From the NCBI GenBank assembly GCA_023400055.1, contig JAEXFN010000052.1, positions 23,382 to 87,381 on the forward strand: 64,000 nt of DNA. Direction: 5' to 3'. This document shows, piece by piece, positions 1 through 9,127 of this stretch. Position 1 is the first letter of the stretch. Each line of letters starts with the position of its first letter. The position numbers and the translations under genes are program-made. The notes under the pieces are model-generated. The model was not told the origin of the DNA, ran no database searches, and saw nothing but the letters and a program-made list of their open reading frames with translations. This DNA comes from Bacillota bacterium. GTDB lineage: Bacteria > Bacillota > UBA4882 > UBA8346.

Positions 1-40
1 GGTTGTGAATGGCGGATTTACTGAACTTTTTTCATCGGCG

Positions 41-158
41 TTAGAAGCTATCGAATAAAGTCTTATGTAAAGAATTTAAAGGACTTTATTTCGCGCTTCG
101 CTGAGCTTTTGTGATCGCCCTCCCGCGTGGATTCGGGTAATCACAACGCTTTTAAAAA
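41..158 (-). repeat. Dispersed two-hairpin repeat, copy A
   Basis: Reverse-oriented copy of an element also found near 7.65, 20.26 and 63.57 kb. Read on the minus strand it has TTGTGAT (140-146) pairing with ATCACAA (109-115), then a second stem made by GACTTTATT (82-90) and GAATAAAGTC (53-62), all closed by outer arms near TTTTAAAAGCG and CTTCTAA. It ends about 40 bases before the start of the GGDEF/HD-GYP gene, so it lies in that gene's leader region. Pairing was read by eye; its function is unknown. Confidence 0.75.
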
Positions 159-197
159 CGTAAGGAAACGACTTCGTAATTTACAGGGTGAACCGCG

Positions 198-2066
198 ATG
201 AAATATTCTCACACCGCCATCGAACTCCGTGATTATCTCAAAATCCAAAAAATACTGGCGCGGCTCGAGGCCGATAGCTCCCCCAAGTTGCGGCGGCTGA
301 AGCTCAACAACCTTCAGCTCTTTCATTGTGCGCCCGAGGCCCGGCTGATTATCCAAAAGGGCCGGATCGTGCTCGCCAATCCCGCCGCGGCCGGCCTGCT
401 CGGCGCCGGGCATCCGGCGCAGCTATGCGGCAGGCTTTTTCTCGATCTGGTCCCGCCCGAATATCAGGCCGCCGTGGCCGAACGGCTCGGCCGGACCAAA
501 ACCTCCCCCTCCTCGATCTTTCCCCGGCCCGAACAATACTGCCGCCTCGACGGGAGCATCGTCGCTGTCGAATCGTGGGGCACCGCGCTCCGGGCCCGGG
601 ATGGCTTCTTATGGGTCGCCCGCGATGTCGGCGCCGAAAAAAGGGCCATGGCCGAACTTCAGGCCAGCGAAGCCAAGTTCCGCGAGTTATTCCATAATCT
701 CGGCGACGCCGTGGCCTTGCTGGATTGCGCCAAACCGTTTCGGATCCGCGAGGTCAACAACACCGCCGTTAACGAACTCGGCTACGCCCGGGAAGAGCTC
801 ATCGATCAACCGGTCGAGCGGATCCTGGCGCCGGATTGGCGCGCCCAAAGGGGCAAGATCGCTCAAAAACTGCTGCGGGAGACCCGGATCATCTTTGAAA
901 CGGTCGCGCAATGCAAAAACGGCCGCGCGATCCCAGTCGAAGCAACCGGATTCCGTTTTACGCTGAACGATCGCCCGGTGCTGCTGGTGATCGGCCGGGA
1001 CATCTCCGAACGCCAGAAAATGGAGGCCCGCATCAAAAAACTGACCTTTTACGACCAGGTGACCGGGGTCTATAACCGCGCCTATCTTGAGGAAGAGCTC
1101 AAGCGGCTGGACAAGAAGAACGGCAACTACGGCGTGATCATGGGCGACATCAACGGCCTGAAGCTGGTCAACGACACCTTCGGCCACGATACCGGCGATA
1201 ATTTTCTGCGCAAGGCGGCCAAACTGCTGCAGGAGGCTTGCCACAAGGAGGACCTGATCGCCCGCTGGGGCGGCGACGAATTCGCTATTCTGTTGACGGA
1301 TGCCACTCCCCAGGCGGCGGAACGGCTCTGCCAGCGGATTAAGAAACGCTTTCTCAGCTGCGAATCGCAGCCGATCACGCTGAGCATCGCCCTGGGATTC
1401 GCCGTCAAGGACGCTTTCAACCAGACCCACCGCGAGATCATCAAAGCGGCCGACGAACGGATGTACCGCAATAAGCTGCAGGAACTGAACAACTCCTACG
1501 ATTCCCTGCTGACCTCCTTGCAAATGGACCCCATCGGCCAGCAGCACGAGACGGACGAGCATTCCCGCCGCCTGAAGGCGATGGCCCAAAAGATGGGCGA
1601 TTTGCTGGGCCTCTCGCTGCTGGAAAAGGATAACCTGGCGCTGCTGGCGACGCTGCACGACATCGGCAAGGTGGCCGTGCCCGACATCATCCTCGCCAAG
1701 CCGGGACCGCTGACCCCGCTGGAATTCACGATCATCCAGAAGCATCCGGAGGTCGGCTACCGCATCGCCAAACTGTATCTGAACCATATCGCCGAGGGCA
1801 TCCTCACCCACCACGAACGCTGGGACGGCACCGGTTATCCGCTGGGCCTCAAGGGCGAGCAGATTCCGTTGATCGCCCGGATCGTCGCCATCGTCGACGC
1901 CTACGACGCCATGACCCACGACCGGGTCTACCGCAAGGCGTTGCGCCAGGAAGAAGCGCTGGCCGAGCTCGAACGCCACGCCGGCAGCCAGTTCGACCCG
2001 CAACTGGTGCGAGTCTTTCTGGAATTCTTCCGGAGTAATCCCGGCGCCGTGGAAGAAGCCCTGTAA
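198..2066 (+). CDS. PAS-PAS-GGDEF-HD-GYP cyclic-di-GMP signalling protein
   Basis: A 622-residue cytoplasmic signalling protein with no membrane segment. Two PAS-type sensor domains (about residues 45-150 and 155-275) are followed by a diguanylate cyclase domain with an intact GGDEF motif at 358-362 and an HD-GYP phosphodiesterase domain (His487-Asp488, then HHERWDGTGYP with GYP at 546-548). The protein could both make and break cyclic di-GMP in response to a ligand or redox state sensed by the PAS domains. The inhibitory RxxD site before GGDEF appears absent (HKED there). The ATG at 198 has only a weak ribosome-binding site (AGGGTGA). It stands alone, with a dispersed repeat upstream and a convergent gene downstream. 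Confidence 0.93.
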   Translation: MKYSHTAIELRDYLKIQKILARLEADSSPKLRRLKLNNLQLFHCAPEARLIIQKGRIVLANPAAAGLLGAGHPAQLCGRLFLDLVPPEYQAAVAERLGRTKTSPSSIFPRPEQYCRLDGSIVAVESWGTALRARDGFLWVARDVGAEKRAMAELQASEAKFRELFHNLGDAVALLDCAKPFRIREVNNTAVNELGYAREELIDQPVERILAPDWRAQRGKIAQKLLRETRIIFETVAQCKNGRAIPVEATGFRFTLNDRPVLLVIGRDISERQKMEARIKKLTFYDQVTGVYNRAYLEEELKRLDKKNGNYGVIMGDINGLKLVNDTFGHDTGDNFLRKAAKLLQEACHKEDLIARWGGDEFAILLTDATPQAAERLCQRIKKRFLSCESQPITLSIALGFAVKDAFNQTHREIIKAADERMYRNKLQELNNSYDSLLTSLQMDPIGQQHETDEHSRRLKAMAQKMGDLLGLSLLEKDNLALLATLHDIGKVAVPDIILAKPGPLTPLEFTIIQKHPEVGYRIAKLYLNHIAEGILTHHERWDGTGYPLGLKGEQIPLIARIVAIVDAYDAMTHDRVYRKALRQEEALAELERHAGSQFDPQLVRVFLEFFRSNPGAVEEAL

Positions 2067-2218
2067 CCATCCGGGGCCGGCCCATCCCCCACTTCCCGCT
2101 GGGTTATGCGCAATTGCCACTTACCCGCTTAAAAAGGCCCTATATCCGCTTCCCCATGCTCCGCTGCGCAAAACCAATGCCGGCGACGGCCCTCCTTCCG
2201 CGCTGCCGATCGTCGTCA

Positions 2219-2525
2219 GGATTCAAGATTCAGGAATCAGGATTCAGAGAATCAGCCCGGCCGGGATCGGAATGGCCACGGCCGGAACGAGCCTTGGCGC
2301 GGCCGCGATTTCCGTGCAGCCTTGCACCGTCCGCCGGGGCTTGGCTTGTGAGAGGGAAGGTTCGTGGTTTGTAGTTCGTGATTTGTGGTTCGTGGTTTGT
2401 AGTTCGTGGTTCGTGATTTGATTCGTAACTCTCAGGCATTACCGATTAAACCGCTCCACCCCTGACTACCAACTACCAACCACCAGCCACCAACTCCGAA
2501 CTACGAACTACCACCCGCGAACCAT
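2219..2525. repeat. Three 7-bp-period tracts, two of them inverted copies
   Basis: No gene is seen in 2067-2849. Within it, 2219-2254 is a heptamer run of GGATTCA/AGATTCA/GGAATCA; 2360-2422 is nine heptamers alternating GTTCGTG, GTTTGTA and ATTTGTG; 2465-2520 is eight heptamers such as ACTACCA, ACCACCA and ACTACGA. The third tract is close to the reverse complement of the second, so the two could fold on each other across a spacer of about 40 bases. Seven is one third of the 21-bp period seen in other intergenic arrays of this window, including one starting 65 bases downstream. Confidence 0.8.
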
Positions 2526-2589
2526 TGGGCAGAGCTTCGCAACGTTAGAGAGGGGCCGCCGAGGCTTGGGGCGGAGCGCGCCGCGGTTT

Positions 2590-2718
2590 GGAACATCTTC
2601 CGGGAGGTTTGACGGTTCCTCCGCAGGGTTCGAAGGAGCGTCGGAAAGCCTTGGCAGATCTTCCGAAGGGTTGGGAGGAGCGTCCGAGGCTTTCGGACGA
2701 TCTTCCGGAAGAATTTCC
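2590..2718. repeat. Degenerate 21-bp tandem array 1
   Basis: After a first unit of 24 bases there are five consecutive 21-base units (from 2614) built around (A/G)G(A/C)(T/G)C(T/G)TCCG. Several units carry an internal dyad, for example TCCGA and TCGGA separated by five bases, or TTCCGGAA. It lies in the convergent junction between the HD-GYP gene and tolC. A short open frame runs through it only because 21 is a multiple of three. Confidence 0.8.
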
Positions 2719-2783
2719 GACGCTGATTTAAGTTATCGCCCGATCTTTTCACGGTTCGGACGACGATTCCAGGATTACCAAAG

Positions 2784-2811
2784 CCAAAGCTCCCGGTGAC
2801 GGGAGCTTTGG
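2784..2811. terminator. Hairpin at the end of the efflux operon
   Basis: A perfect 12-bp stem (CCAAAGCTCCCG and CGGGAGCTTTGG) with a four-base loop lies 38 bases past the tolC stop on the minus strand. It lacks a strong T run, so it may be a bidirectional or weak terminator. Confidence 0.55.
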
Positions 2812-2849
2812 TAAAAACAGCGAATCGTGATCGTAAACTCGCGCGAAAC

Positions 2850-4256
2850 TTATTTGCCGCGGGCCAGGTCGATCTTGGCCAGGGCGACTTGGTAGGAAAC
2901 GACGCCTTGGTAGTAACCGGTCAACGCTTTATCGAGCGCCAGTTGGGCGTCCATGATGTCCATGGTGGTGGCCAGGCCGGCGTTGTAGCGGGCTTGGGTC
3001 AGGCGCAGCGATTCCCGGGCCAGGTCGATGCTGGACTGGTTGGCGCGGGTCGTCTCCAGCGCCTCGGTCAGGCTCTGTTGCGATTGCTCGACGTCGAGCC
3101 GGATGGAGTCTTTGAGGCTGGACTCTTGCAGCGCCACCACTTCCTCCTGCTTCTTGGCGGCGGTGACCTTGGACTTGGTGTTGTTGCCGTCCCAGATCAG
3201 GCCGGTGACGCCCAGGGTCAGCGTGGCTGATTTATCCCATTTGCCCGGCCACAGGTCGGCGCCGGAGCCGTCATAGCTGCCGGTCAGGGCGATGGTCGGC
3301 TTGTCGCCGACTTCGGCCAGTTTGGTTTGGTACTCGGCCATCGTTTCCTGTTGATGAATCTGCTTCATCTCGGGCCGGTTCTGGTAGGCCTCCTCCACGA
3401 AGGCGTTGGAGAATTGCAGTTGATCCGGCAGTTTGAGCTGCGAGGCATCGTAACTGACTTCAAAGGCGCGGTCCTTGGGATAGCCGATCAGGATGGCCAG
3501 ATTCAAACGGGCCAGCGCCAGATTGTTTTGGGCGGTGATCACGTTCGGCTTCAAGCCGTCGTGCTGGACTTGGGCCTGCAACAAGTCGAACTTGGAGGCG
3601 GTGCCCACTTTATAGAAATGCTCGACCTGGTCCACGTGGTGGCCGAGGTTGTCGTAGGAGGACTGGGCGACTCCCACCATCTGCTGGGCCAGCCAGGTCT
3701 GATAATAGGCTTGCTTAACGTTGAAGGCCAGGGTCTGCTGGGCCTTGCGTTGGCTCTCTTCGGCCGAGGCCAGCTGCAGCTTGGCGATCTCCAGCGTGTA
3801 GGTCAGCTTCCCGCCGGTAAAAAGCGGCTGGGTCACTTTGACCGAGCCAGTGTAACCATGGTCGGGCAGATCGATTCTCTTAATCCCCTCGTAAATTCCA
3901 TTAGAATCTGGGTTCACCGGGACCAAAGTACTGCTATCCTTGGTGGTCGTGGTCGCGCCCGCCGAATAGCTGACCGAGGGCATGAAGCCGGCCTGGGCCT
4001 GCTTGACGGTTTCCTGGGCGATCTCCACGTTTTTGTCGGCCGTTTTGACCGATTGACTATTGGCGGTGGCCAGCTCCAACGCTTTATCCAGCGTGACTAC
4101 TTCGGCCTTGGCTGGCGCCGGCGCGGCTGTCGCGGCCGGTTTGGCTGGCGGCGCCGGTGCTGCCGGCGCAGTAGCGGCGGTTGCGGCAAAGCTGCTGGTG
4201 GCCGGCAAAGCCAGCGCCAATACTACGACCATGCTGGTGACTGTTTTACGAAACAT
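2850..4256 (-). CDS. TolC-family outer-membrane efflux channel
   Basis: A 468-residue outer-membrane factor. A signal peptide (about 1-24, ending ATSSFAA) is followed by an Ala/Pro-rich linker to about residue 58 and then the two OEP repeats of long helices and short strands typical of TolC/OprM channels. The start chosen is the ATG at 4256 behind AGGAGG; the open frame extends 54 codons further upstream without signal-peptide character. It is the last gene of a minus-strand cluster with an RND pump, its adaptor and a TetR regulator, so it should form the outer-membrane exit of that tripartite pump. Its presence argues for a diderm envelope. Confidence 0.93.
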   Translation of the reverse strand: MFRKTVTSMVVVLALALPATSSFAATAATAPAAPAPPAKPAATAAPAPAKAEVVTLDKALELATANSQSVKTADKNVEIAQETVKQAQAGFMPSVSYSAGATTTTKDSSTLVPVNPDSNGIYEGIKRIDLPDHGYTGSVKVTQPLFTGGKLTYTLEIAKLQLASAEESQRKAQQTLAFNVKQAYYQTWLAQQMVGVAQSSYDNLGHHVDQVEHFYKVGTASKFDLLQAQVQHDGLKPNVITAQNNLALARLNLAILIGYPKDRAFEVSYDASQLKLPDQLQFSNAFVEEAYQNRPEMKQIHQQETMAEYQTKLAEVGDKPTIALTGSYDGSGADLWPGKWDKSATLTLGVTGLIWDGNNTKSKVTAAKKQEEVVALQESSLKDSIRLDVEQSQQSLTEALETTRANQSSIDLARESLRLTQARYNAGLATTMDIMDAQLALDKALTGYYQGVVSYQVALAKIDLARGK

Positions 4257-4445
4257 GGTTGAACCTCCTGCATCATAATGTTCAAACGATATTGGAACGG
4301 GACCGCCGACCGGTCCGTGGCCAGAATCTTCCGAGGAATTCGCTCCCGGTCCGCCAAAAACCTTTCGGTCGCCCGAAATTTTTGAACGATCCGGCCGCGG
4401 CCGCCCCGGCCCCGACAATGGCGTATACTTTAGCCTGCTCCGGCA

Positions 4446-7400
4446 TTAGTGTTCGTATGCGGCCTCAGGTTTGGATTTCCTGACGAACTTGGCCTGCAGC
4501 CCCATGACAAAAGTACGGAACTGTTCCACCTTGGTATAGACGACCGGCACGACCACCAGGGTCATGAACATCGAGCTGGTCAAGCCGCCGATCAGCGCCC
4601 AGCCGAGGCCGGTTTTGTACTCCGAGCCGACGGCCGAGGACATCGCCAACGGCAACATGCCGAGGATCATCGTCATGGTGGTCATCAGAATCGGCCGCAA
4701 GCGTTCCCGGCCGGCCTCGATCAGCGCGTCCTGAATGCTCAGGCCTTCCTGCTCGCGGGCCCGGTTGGTGAAGTCCACCAACAGGATGGCGTTCTTGCTG
4801 ACCAGACCGACCAGCATGATGATGCCCATAATCGAGAAGACGGCCAGCGACTTCTGGGTCAGGCCCAACGCCAGGAATGCGCCGATCACCGCCAGCGGCA
4901 CCGAGAAGAGCACCGCGAACGGATAGATGAACGAATTGTAGAGCGCCGCCATAATCAGGTAGACGAAGACGATCGCCGCGACCAGCGCCAGCCCCAGACT
5001 GGCGAAGGATTCGGCCTGGGTCTTCAGGGTTCCGACCGGCGCCACCTTGATGCCGTCGGGCACTCCGTCCTTCATTACTGCCTGCATGATGTCGCGGCCG
5101 ATGTCGCCACTGGTGCGGCCGATGGCCTGCGAAGATACGGTAATCGCGTAGTAACGGTCGCGCCGTTCCACGCGGGTCGGTCCGGTCGACGGCACGATGG
5201 TGGCGAATTGATTCAGTTTCACCAGTTGACCGGATTTATTCATCACCGACAGATCGCCGAGATCGGCGGTCCGGGTACGGTTGAACTCATCGAACATGAC
5301 GTTGATCGGATATTCGGTGCCATCGGTATCCTGAAAATTGGCATTATTATCGCCGGCCATGGCCACCTTCAAAGTCTGGCCCACCGTGGCGATATCCAAA
5401 CCGAGCTGGGCCATTTTGCGGCGATCGATCTGAATCTTCATCTCCGGCTGGCCTTCTTCGGACGAAAGCTGCACGTCGGAGGTTCCCGGAATTTGCTCGG
5501 CGATTTTCTTGACGCGCTGCGCGGCGCTCATGACCCGGCTCCAGCTCGGCCCGGAGACCGCCAGCTGGATCGGGGAGGAACTACCGCCGCCCATCAGGCC
5601 AGCCTGAGAGATGTGCAATTTGATTCCGGGCACATTCGCGAATTTCTTGAGCAACAGCTGCCGGACCTCCTCGGTGCTGAGCTTCCGTTGCTCCTTGGGA
5701 ACCAGATTCACGTAAAAGTAGGCATCGTTGGCACTGGTGTTGTTGCGCCCGCCGACGCCGGATGCGGTAAAGCAGGACTCGATCACCGGTAGCTTGGTGA
5801 GTTCCTGTTCAATGACCTGAGACATCGCATTGGTCTGCTCCAGCTTAGTGCCCATCGGCATCTCCAGCTGGATCGAGAGCACGCCTTGGTCCGACTGCGG
5901 CATAAACTCGCTGCCGATAAAGCCCAACGGCACCAGAGACAGCGCGGCCACGAAGAGCACGGCGGCAAACAACAGCAGCCATACCGGATGTTTCAGGCAA
6001 CCGCGCAGGATCTTCAGATAATCATTGGTCAACGTTTCATAGAACCTTTCAAAGGCGAGCCCGAACCGGCCCATCAAAGTGTTCTTGGTCAGTTTCTCCA
6101 ATTTACCGAACCGCGAGGCCAGCAAGGGCGTCACGGTGAACGATACAAACAAACTGGTCAGGGTGGAAACCACGATAACCAGGGCGAACTCACGGATCAT
6201 GCCGCCGATGATCCCCGTGACCAGGGCCAGCGGCAGGTAAACCACGACGTCCACCATGGTGATGGACAACGCCGTGAAGCCGATCTCATTCCTGCCCTTT
6301 AACGCGGCGGCTCTCTTTTCCTCTCCTATTTCGAGATGGCGGTAAATATTCTCCAACACCACGATGGCGTCATCCACCAGAATACCGATGACCAGCGATA
6401 AGGCCAGCAAGGTGATGACGTTGAGCGAAAATCCCAGGGCCCACATGCCGGTGAACGTGGTCACCAGCGAAGTCGGGATGGCGATCATGACGATCAGCGA
6501 GTTTCTGATGCTGTGCAGGAAAAGGAGCATGACTCCAGCCACCAGCATAATGGCCAGCAACAAGTCTTCCTTCACCGCGTTGGCCGAGTCTACCGTATAG
6601 GTCGAATTATCCATGGCGACCGTGGCCTTCAGGTCATAGCGGCTGTATTCCTTTTCAATCTGGGTCAATTCCTTGCGGATGCCTTTGCTGACTTCTACCG
6701 CGTTGGCGTCGGACTGTTTCTGAATCATCACGCCGATGGTGGACTTGCCGTTGATCCGCGTGATAACCTCGCTGTCGGCTTTCCCGTCCTGGATCTCGGC
6801 TACGTCGGAGAGCAGCACGTCGCTGCCGGCCGTATGGCTCACTACCAGATTGCGCAGATCGTCCAGGTTCTCAAACCGGCCCGCCAGCCGTACCACGAAC
6901 TGGCTGTCCCGGTCTTTGACGGTTCCGGTGGGGTACTCCAGGTTGGCGTTCTGAACCACTTGCAACACTTGCAGCGGCGAGATCCCGTAGGACTGGAGTT
7001 TCTGGTGATCCATATTCACCTTGATCTGGCGCTGACGGCCACCCATCACCATGACCTGACCGACGCCGGAAACCTCGGAGAGCGACGGTTTGACGAAGTC
7101 GTTCATCAGCTGATAAAACTTGGTATCCGGGAGATTGCTGGTAAACCCGGTGATCAGGATCGGCATATCGTCCAGCGACACTTTGGAAACTGACGGGGTG
7201 TCCACCCCGTCGGGCAGCGCCGACAGGATCTGGCTCACTTTGCGCTGTGCGTCCTGGAGCGCGAAATCGATGTTGGCATCCTGGGTAAAGGTGATGGTAA
7301 CCTGCGAAACGCCTTCCTGCGAAGTGGAAGTGATCGTATCCACCTTATCGAGTCCGGAAACAGCATCCTCGATCCTTTTCGTCACCGTCGACTCAACCGC

Positions 7401-7571
7401 GCTGGCCGAAGCACCATCATAATTCGTGGTGATGTTGACCGTCGGAATATTGATATTTGGAAACAATTCATACTTTAATTGGTTGTATCCGACGACACCC
7501 AACAAAGTCAAAGCCATGAAGATAACGATGATGAGGATCGGACGCTTGATCGAAAGCTCGGTAATTGTCAT
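4446..7571 (-). CDS. RND-family multidrug efflux transporter (AcrB/MexB type)
   Basis: A 1041-residue inner-membrane proton/drug antiporter, the usual length for the HAE1 family. The N-terminus (ITELSIKRPILIIVIFMAL) gives TM1; the duplicated porter/docking loops and twelve membrane segments are recognisable. The proton-relay motif of TM4 is intact (GILVDDAIVVLENIYRHLEIG region), as is the C-terminal block ending in RERLRPILMTTMTMILGMLP. Start at 7571 follows AAGGTGG. It lies between the adaptor gene and tolC, with a dispersed structured repeat separating it from the adaptor gene. Substrates cannot be inferred from sequence; drugs, bile-like detergents or fermentation products are possible. 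Confidence 0.95.
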   Translation of the reverse strand: MTITELSIKRPILIIVIFMALTLLGVVGYNQLKYELFPNINIPTVNITTNYDGASASAVESTVTKRIEDAVSGLDKVDTITSTSQEGVSQVTITFTQDANIDFALQDAQRKVSQILSALPDGVDTPSVSKVSLDDMPILITGFTSNLPDTKFYQLMNDFVKPSLSEVSGVGQVMVMGGRQRQIKVNMDHQKLQSYGISPLQVLQVVQNANLEYPTGTVKDRDSQFVVRLAGRFENLDDLRNLVVSHTAGSDVLLSDVAEIQDGKADSEVITRINGKSTIGVMIQKQSDANAVEVSKGIRKELTQIEKEYSRYDLKATVAMDNSTYTVDSANAVKEDLLLAIMLVAGVMLLFLHSIRNSLIVMIAIPTSLVTTFTGMWALGFSLNVITLLALSLVIGILVDDAIVVLENIYRHLEIGEEKRAAALKGRNEIGFTALSITMVDVVVYLPLALVTGIIGGMIREFALVIVVSTLTSLFVSFTVTPLLASRFGKLEKLTKNTLMGRFGLAFERFYETLTNDYLKILRGCLKHPVWLLLFAAVLFVAALSLVPLGFIGSEFMPQSDQGVLSIQLEMPMGTKLEQTNAMSQVIEQELTKLPVIESCFTASGVGGRNNTSANDAYFYVNLVPKEQRKLSTEEVRQLLLKKFANVPGIKLHISQAGLMGGGSSSPIQLAVSGPSWSRVMSAAQRVKKIAEQIPGTSDVQLSSEEGQPEMKIQIDRRKMAQLGLDIATVGQTLKVAMAGDNNANFQDTDGTEYPINVMFDEFNRTRTADLGDLSVMNKSGQLVKLNQFATIVPSTGPTRVERRDRYYAITVSSQAIGRTSGDIGRDIMQAVMKDGVPDGIKVAPVGTLKTQAESFASLGLALVAAIVFVYLIMAALYNSFIYPFAVLFSVPLAVIGAFLALGLTQKSLAVFSIMGIIMLVGLVSKNAILLVDFTNRAREQEGLSIQDALIEAGRERLRPILMTTMTMILGMLPLAMSSAVGSEYKTGLGWALIGGLTSSMFMTLVVVPVVYTKVEQFRTFVMGLQAKFVRKSKPEAAYEH

Positions 7572-7641
7572 TACAGCACCACCTTACGTACTTACTACCA
7601 TTACCTTAAATCTTGAACCTTACTTACCTATTCGCTCGATA

Positions 7642-7776
7642 TTCGAAACGTTGTGATAAACTCTCTCAAAGGTCAAGGGATCACAAAAGCTCAGAAAAGC
7701 AAGGGATAAAGTCATTTTAAAACCTTTGCAAAGCAATTTCCAAATTTGAGGAACTTTATCGCATGGCTTTTAAAGT
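7642..7776 (+). repeat. Dispersed two-hairpin repeat, copy B
   Basis: Plus-oriented copy lying inside the efflux cluster, between the adaptor and RND genes. TTGTGAT (7651-7657) pairs with ATCACAA (7680-7686); GGGATAAAGTC (7703-7713) pairs with AACTTTATC (7752-7760). Its right arm overlaps the stop codon of the adaptor gene. Lying within a probable operon mRNA, it would be transcribed from the antisense side and could affect relative expression of pump parts. Confidence 0.8.
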
Positions 7777-8903
7777 TGTTTCTTGTGGCGTCCCCGAGCC
7801 AGCTTTTGGCCGTTCTCTCCGCCCGAGCCGCTGGCGCTGTTGAGTTCCTGGCCGGGCTGGATGATCTGGACGCCGATATTATCCTTCAAATTGTCCTGGC
7901 CGTTCACGACCACGGTGTCGCCTTCGTTCAGGCCTTGCAAAACCGTGAGATTGGTGCCGACTTCCGGGCCGACCACCAGATCCCGCAATCTGGCCTTTTC
8001 GGCCTCCACCACATAAACCTGGGGATTCTTAATGCTGCCGACGAGCGCGTCGCGGGGAATGACCAAACCTTCCTGGCTCGGCAGATTAAAGGTGACCCGG
8101 CCGTACATGCCCGATTTGAGCGGGTATTGTTTGTCATTGCCGGGAATCACCACTTCCACCGGATAGGTGTGGGCGTCATCGCCCTTGGCGCTGATGAAAC
8201 TGATTTGGCCGTGCAGCTTGACGCCGGGGTAAACGTCCGTTTCGACGGTGACGGCGTCGCCCACTTTTAATTTGAAAGCATTCTGCTCATCGATGTTCAG
8301 CTTGACTTTAAACTTGGAGGTATCGACCACATTGGCGACGACCGTGCCGGCATTGACCATCGAACCCAGGTTGACCGGGCGGGAGGTGACCACGCCGGAG
8401 ATCGGCGAGGTAATCACGGCGTTGTGATACTGGCGTTGCGCCGTGATATACTGCGCTTCCGCCTCTTTGAACACCAAGCGCTTCGACTCCAGATCGGAAT
8501 CGGAGATCAAGCCGTCTTTCTGCAGTCCCACATATCGTTCCCAGTCTTTTTTGGCCTTATCATAACTGCTCTGAGCCGATGTAAAACTAGCCTGCGCCAG
8601 CAGATCGTCCAGGCGGACCAGCGGCGACCCGGCCGATACGTAGGAACCTTCACTGACCATGACCGCGGTGACCTTGCCCTGCTGCTCGGAGACGACCGCC
8701 AGGTCGTTGTTGGCGGTGATCACGCCGACCTGAGACAAATTCTCGTTCAGGCTTTGCTTGGTCACTTTGACGACCGCTACCGGATAAGAGGTGATCGGAT
8801 TGATTTTGGCTTTTTGGGCAATTTGCGCTTTGTTGTTGAATAAGGTAAAGACAATCAGACCAATGACCAAAACTGTTACCAAAATTACGATTGCTTTTTT
8901 CAT
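7770..8903 (-). CDS. RND periplasmic adaptor (HlyD/AcrA-type membrane fusion protein)
   Basis: A 377-residue adaptor that bridges the RND pump and TolC. The N-terminus MKKAIVILVTVLVIGLIVFTL is an uncleaved anchor or signal. Two half-lipoyl blocks (around VSEQQGKVTAVMVSEG and SPISGVVTSRPVNLGSMV) flank a coiled-coil hairpin, followed by the beta-barrel and membrane-proximal domains. The start at 8903 has AAGGGTG upstream; an in-frame ATG 15 codons earlier is less likely. The stop codon is embedded in the dispersed repeat at 7642-7776. Confidence 0.93.
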   Translation of the reverse strand: MKKAIVILVTVLVIGLIVFTLFNNKAQIAQKAKINPITSYPVAVVKVTKQSLNENLSQVGVITANNDLAVVSEQQGKVTAVMVSEGSYVSAGSPLVRLDDLLAQASFTSAQSSYDKAKKDWERYVGLQKDGLISDSDLESKRLVFKEAEAQYITAQRQYHNAVITSPISGVVTSRPVNLGSMVNAGTVVANVVDTSKFKVKLNIDEQNAFKLKVGDAVTVETDVYPGVKLHGQISFISAKGDDAHTYPVEVVIPGNDKQYPLKSGMYGRVTFNLPSQEGLVIPRDALVGSIKNPQVYVVEAEKARLRDLVVGPEVGTNLTVLQGLNEGDTVVVNGQDNLKDNIGVQIIQPGQELNSASGSGGENGQKLARGRHKKQL

Positions 8904-9127
8904 CAATATCACCCTTGACTTTCCGCAAAATTTGGCGAATTTATTCAAATCCGCGTGAAATGGATACTCCTACCCATCTTACAGAGCGAATCTACCAAAA
9001 ATAATACTATGGGAATATCTTCAAAGTATGATCCAATGATTACAAATTTGTAAAGCCTTTGATCCAATCCCTGGAAGATTCCTCCTCCCGTCGATTGCCC
9101 GATTACGCTGATGATTTAATGTTCGGC

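Noticed and set aside
687..2120. 477-codon minus-strand frame opposite the GGDEF/HD-GYP gene
   Set aside because: Antisense shadow; the plus-strand product has all catalytic motifs.
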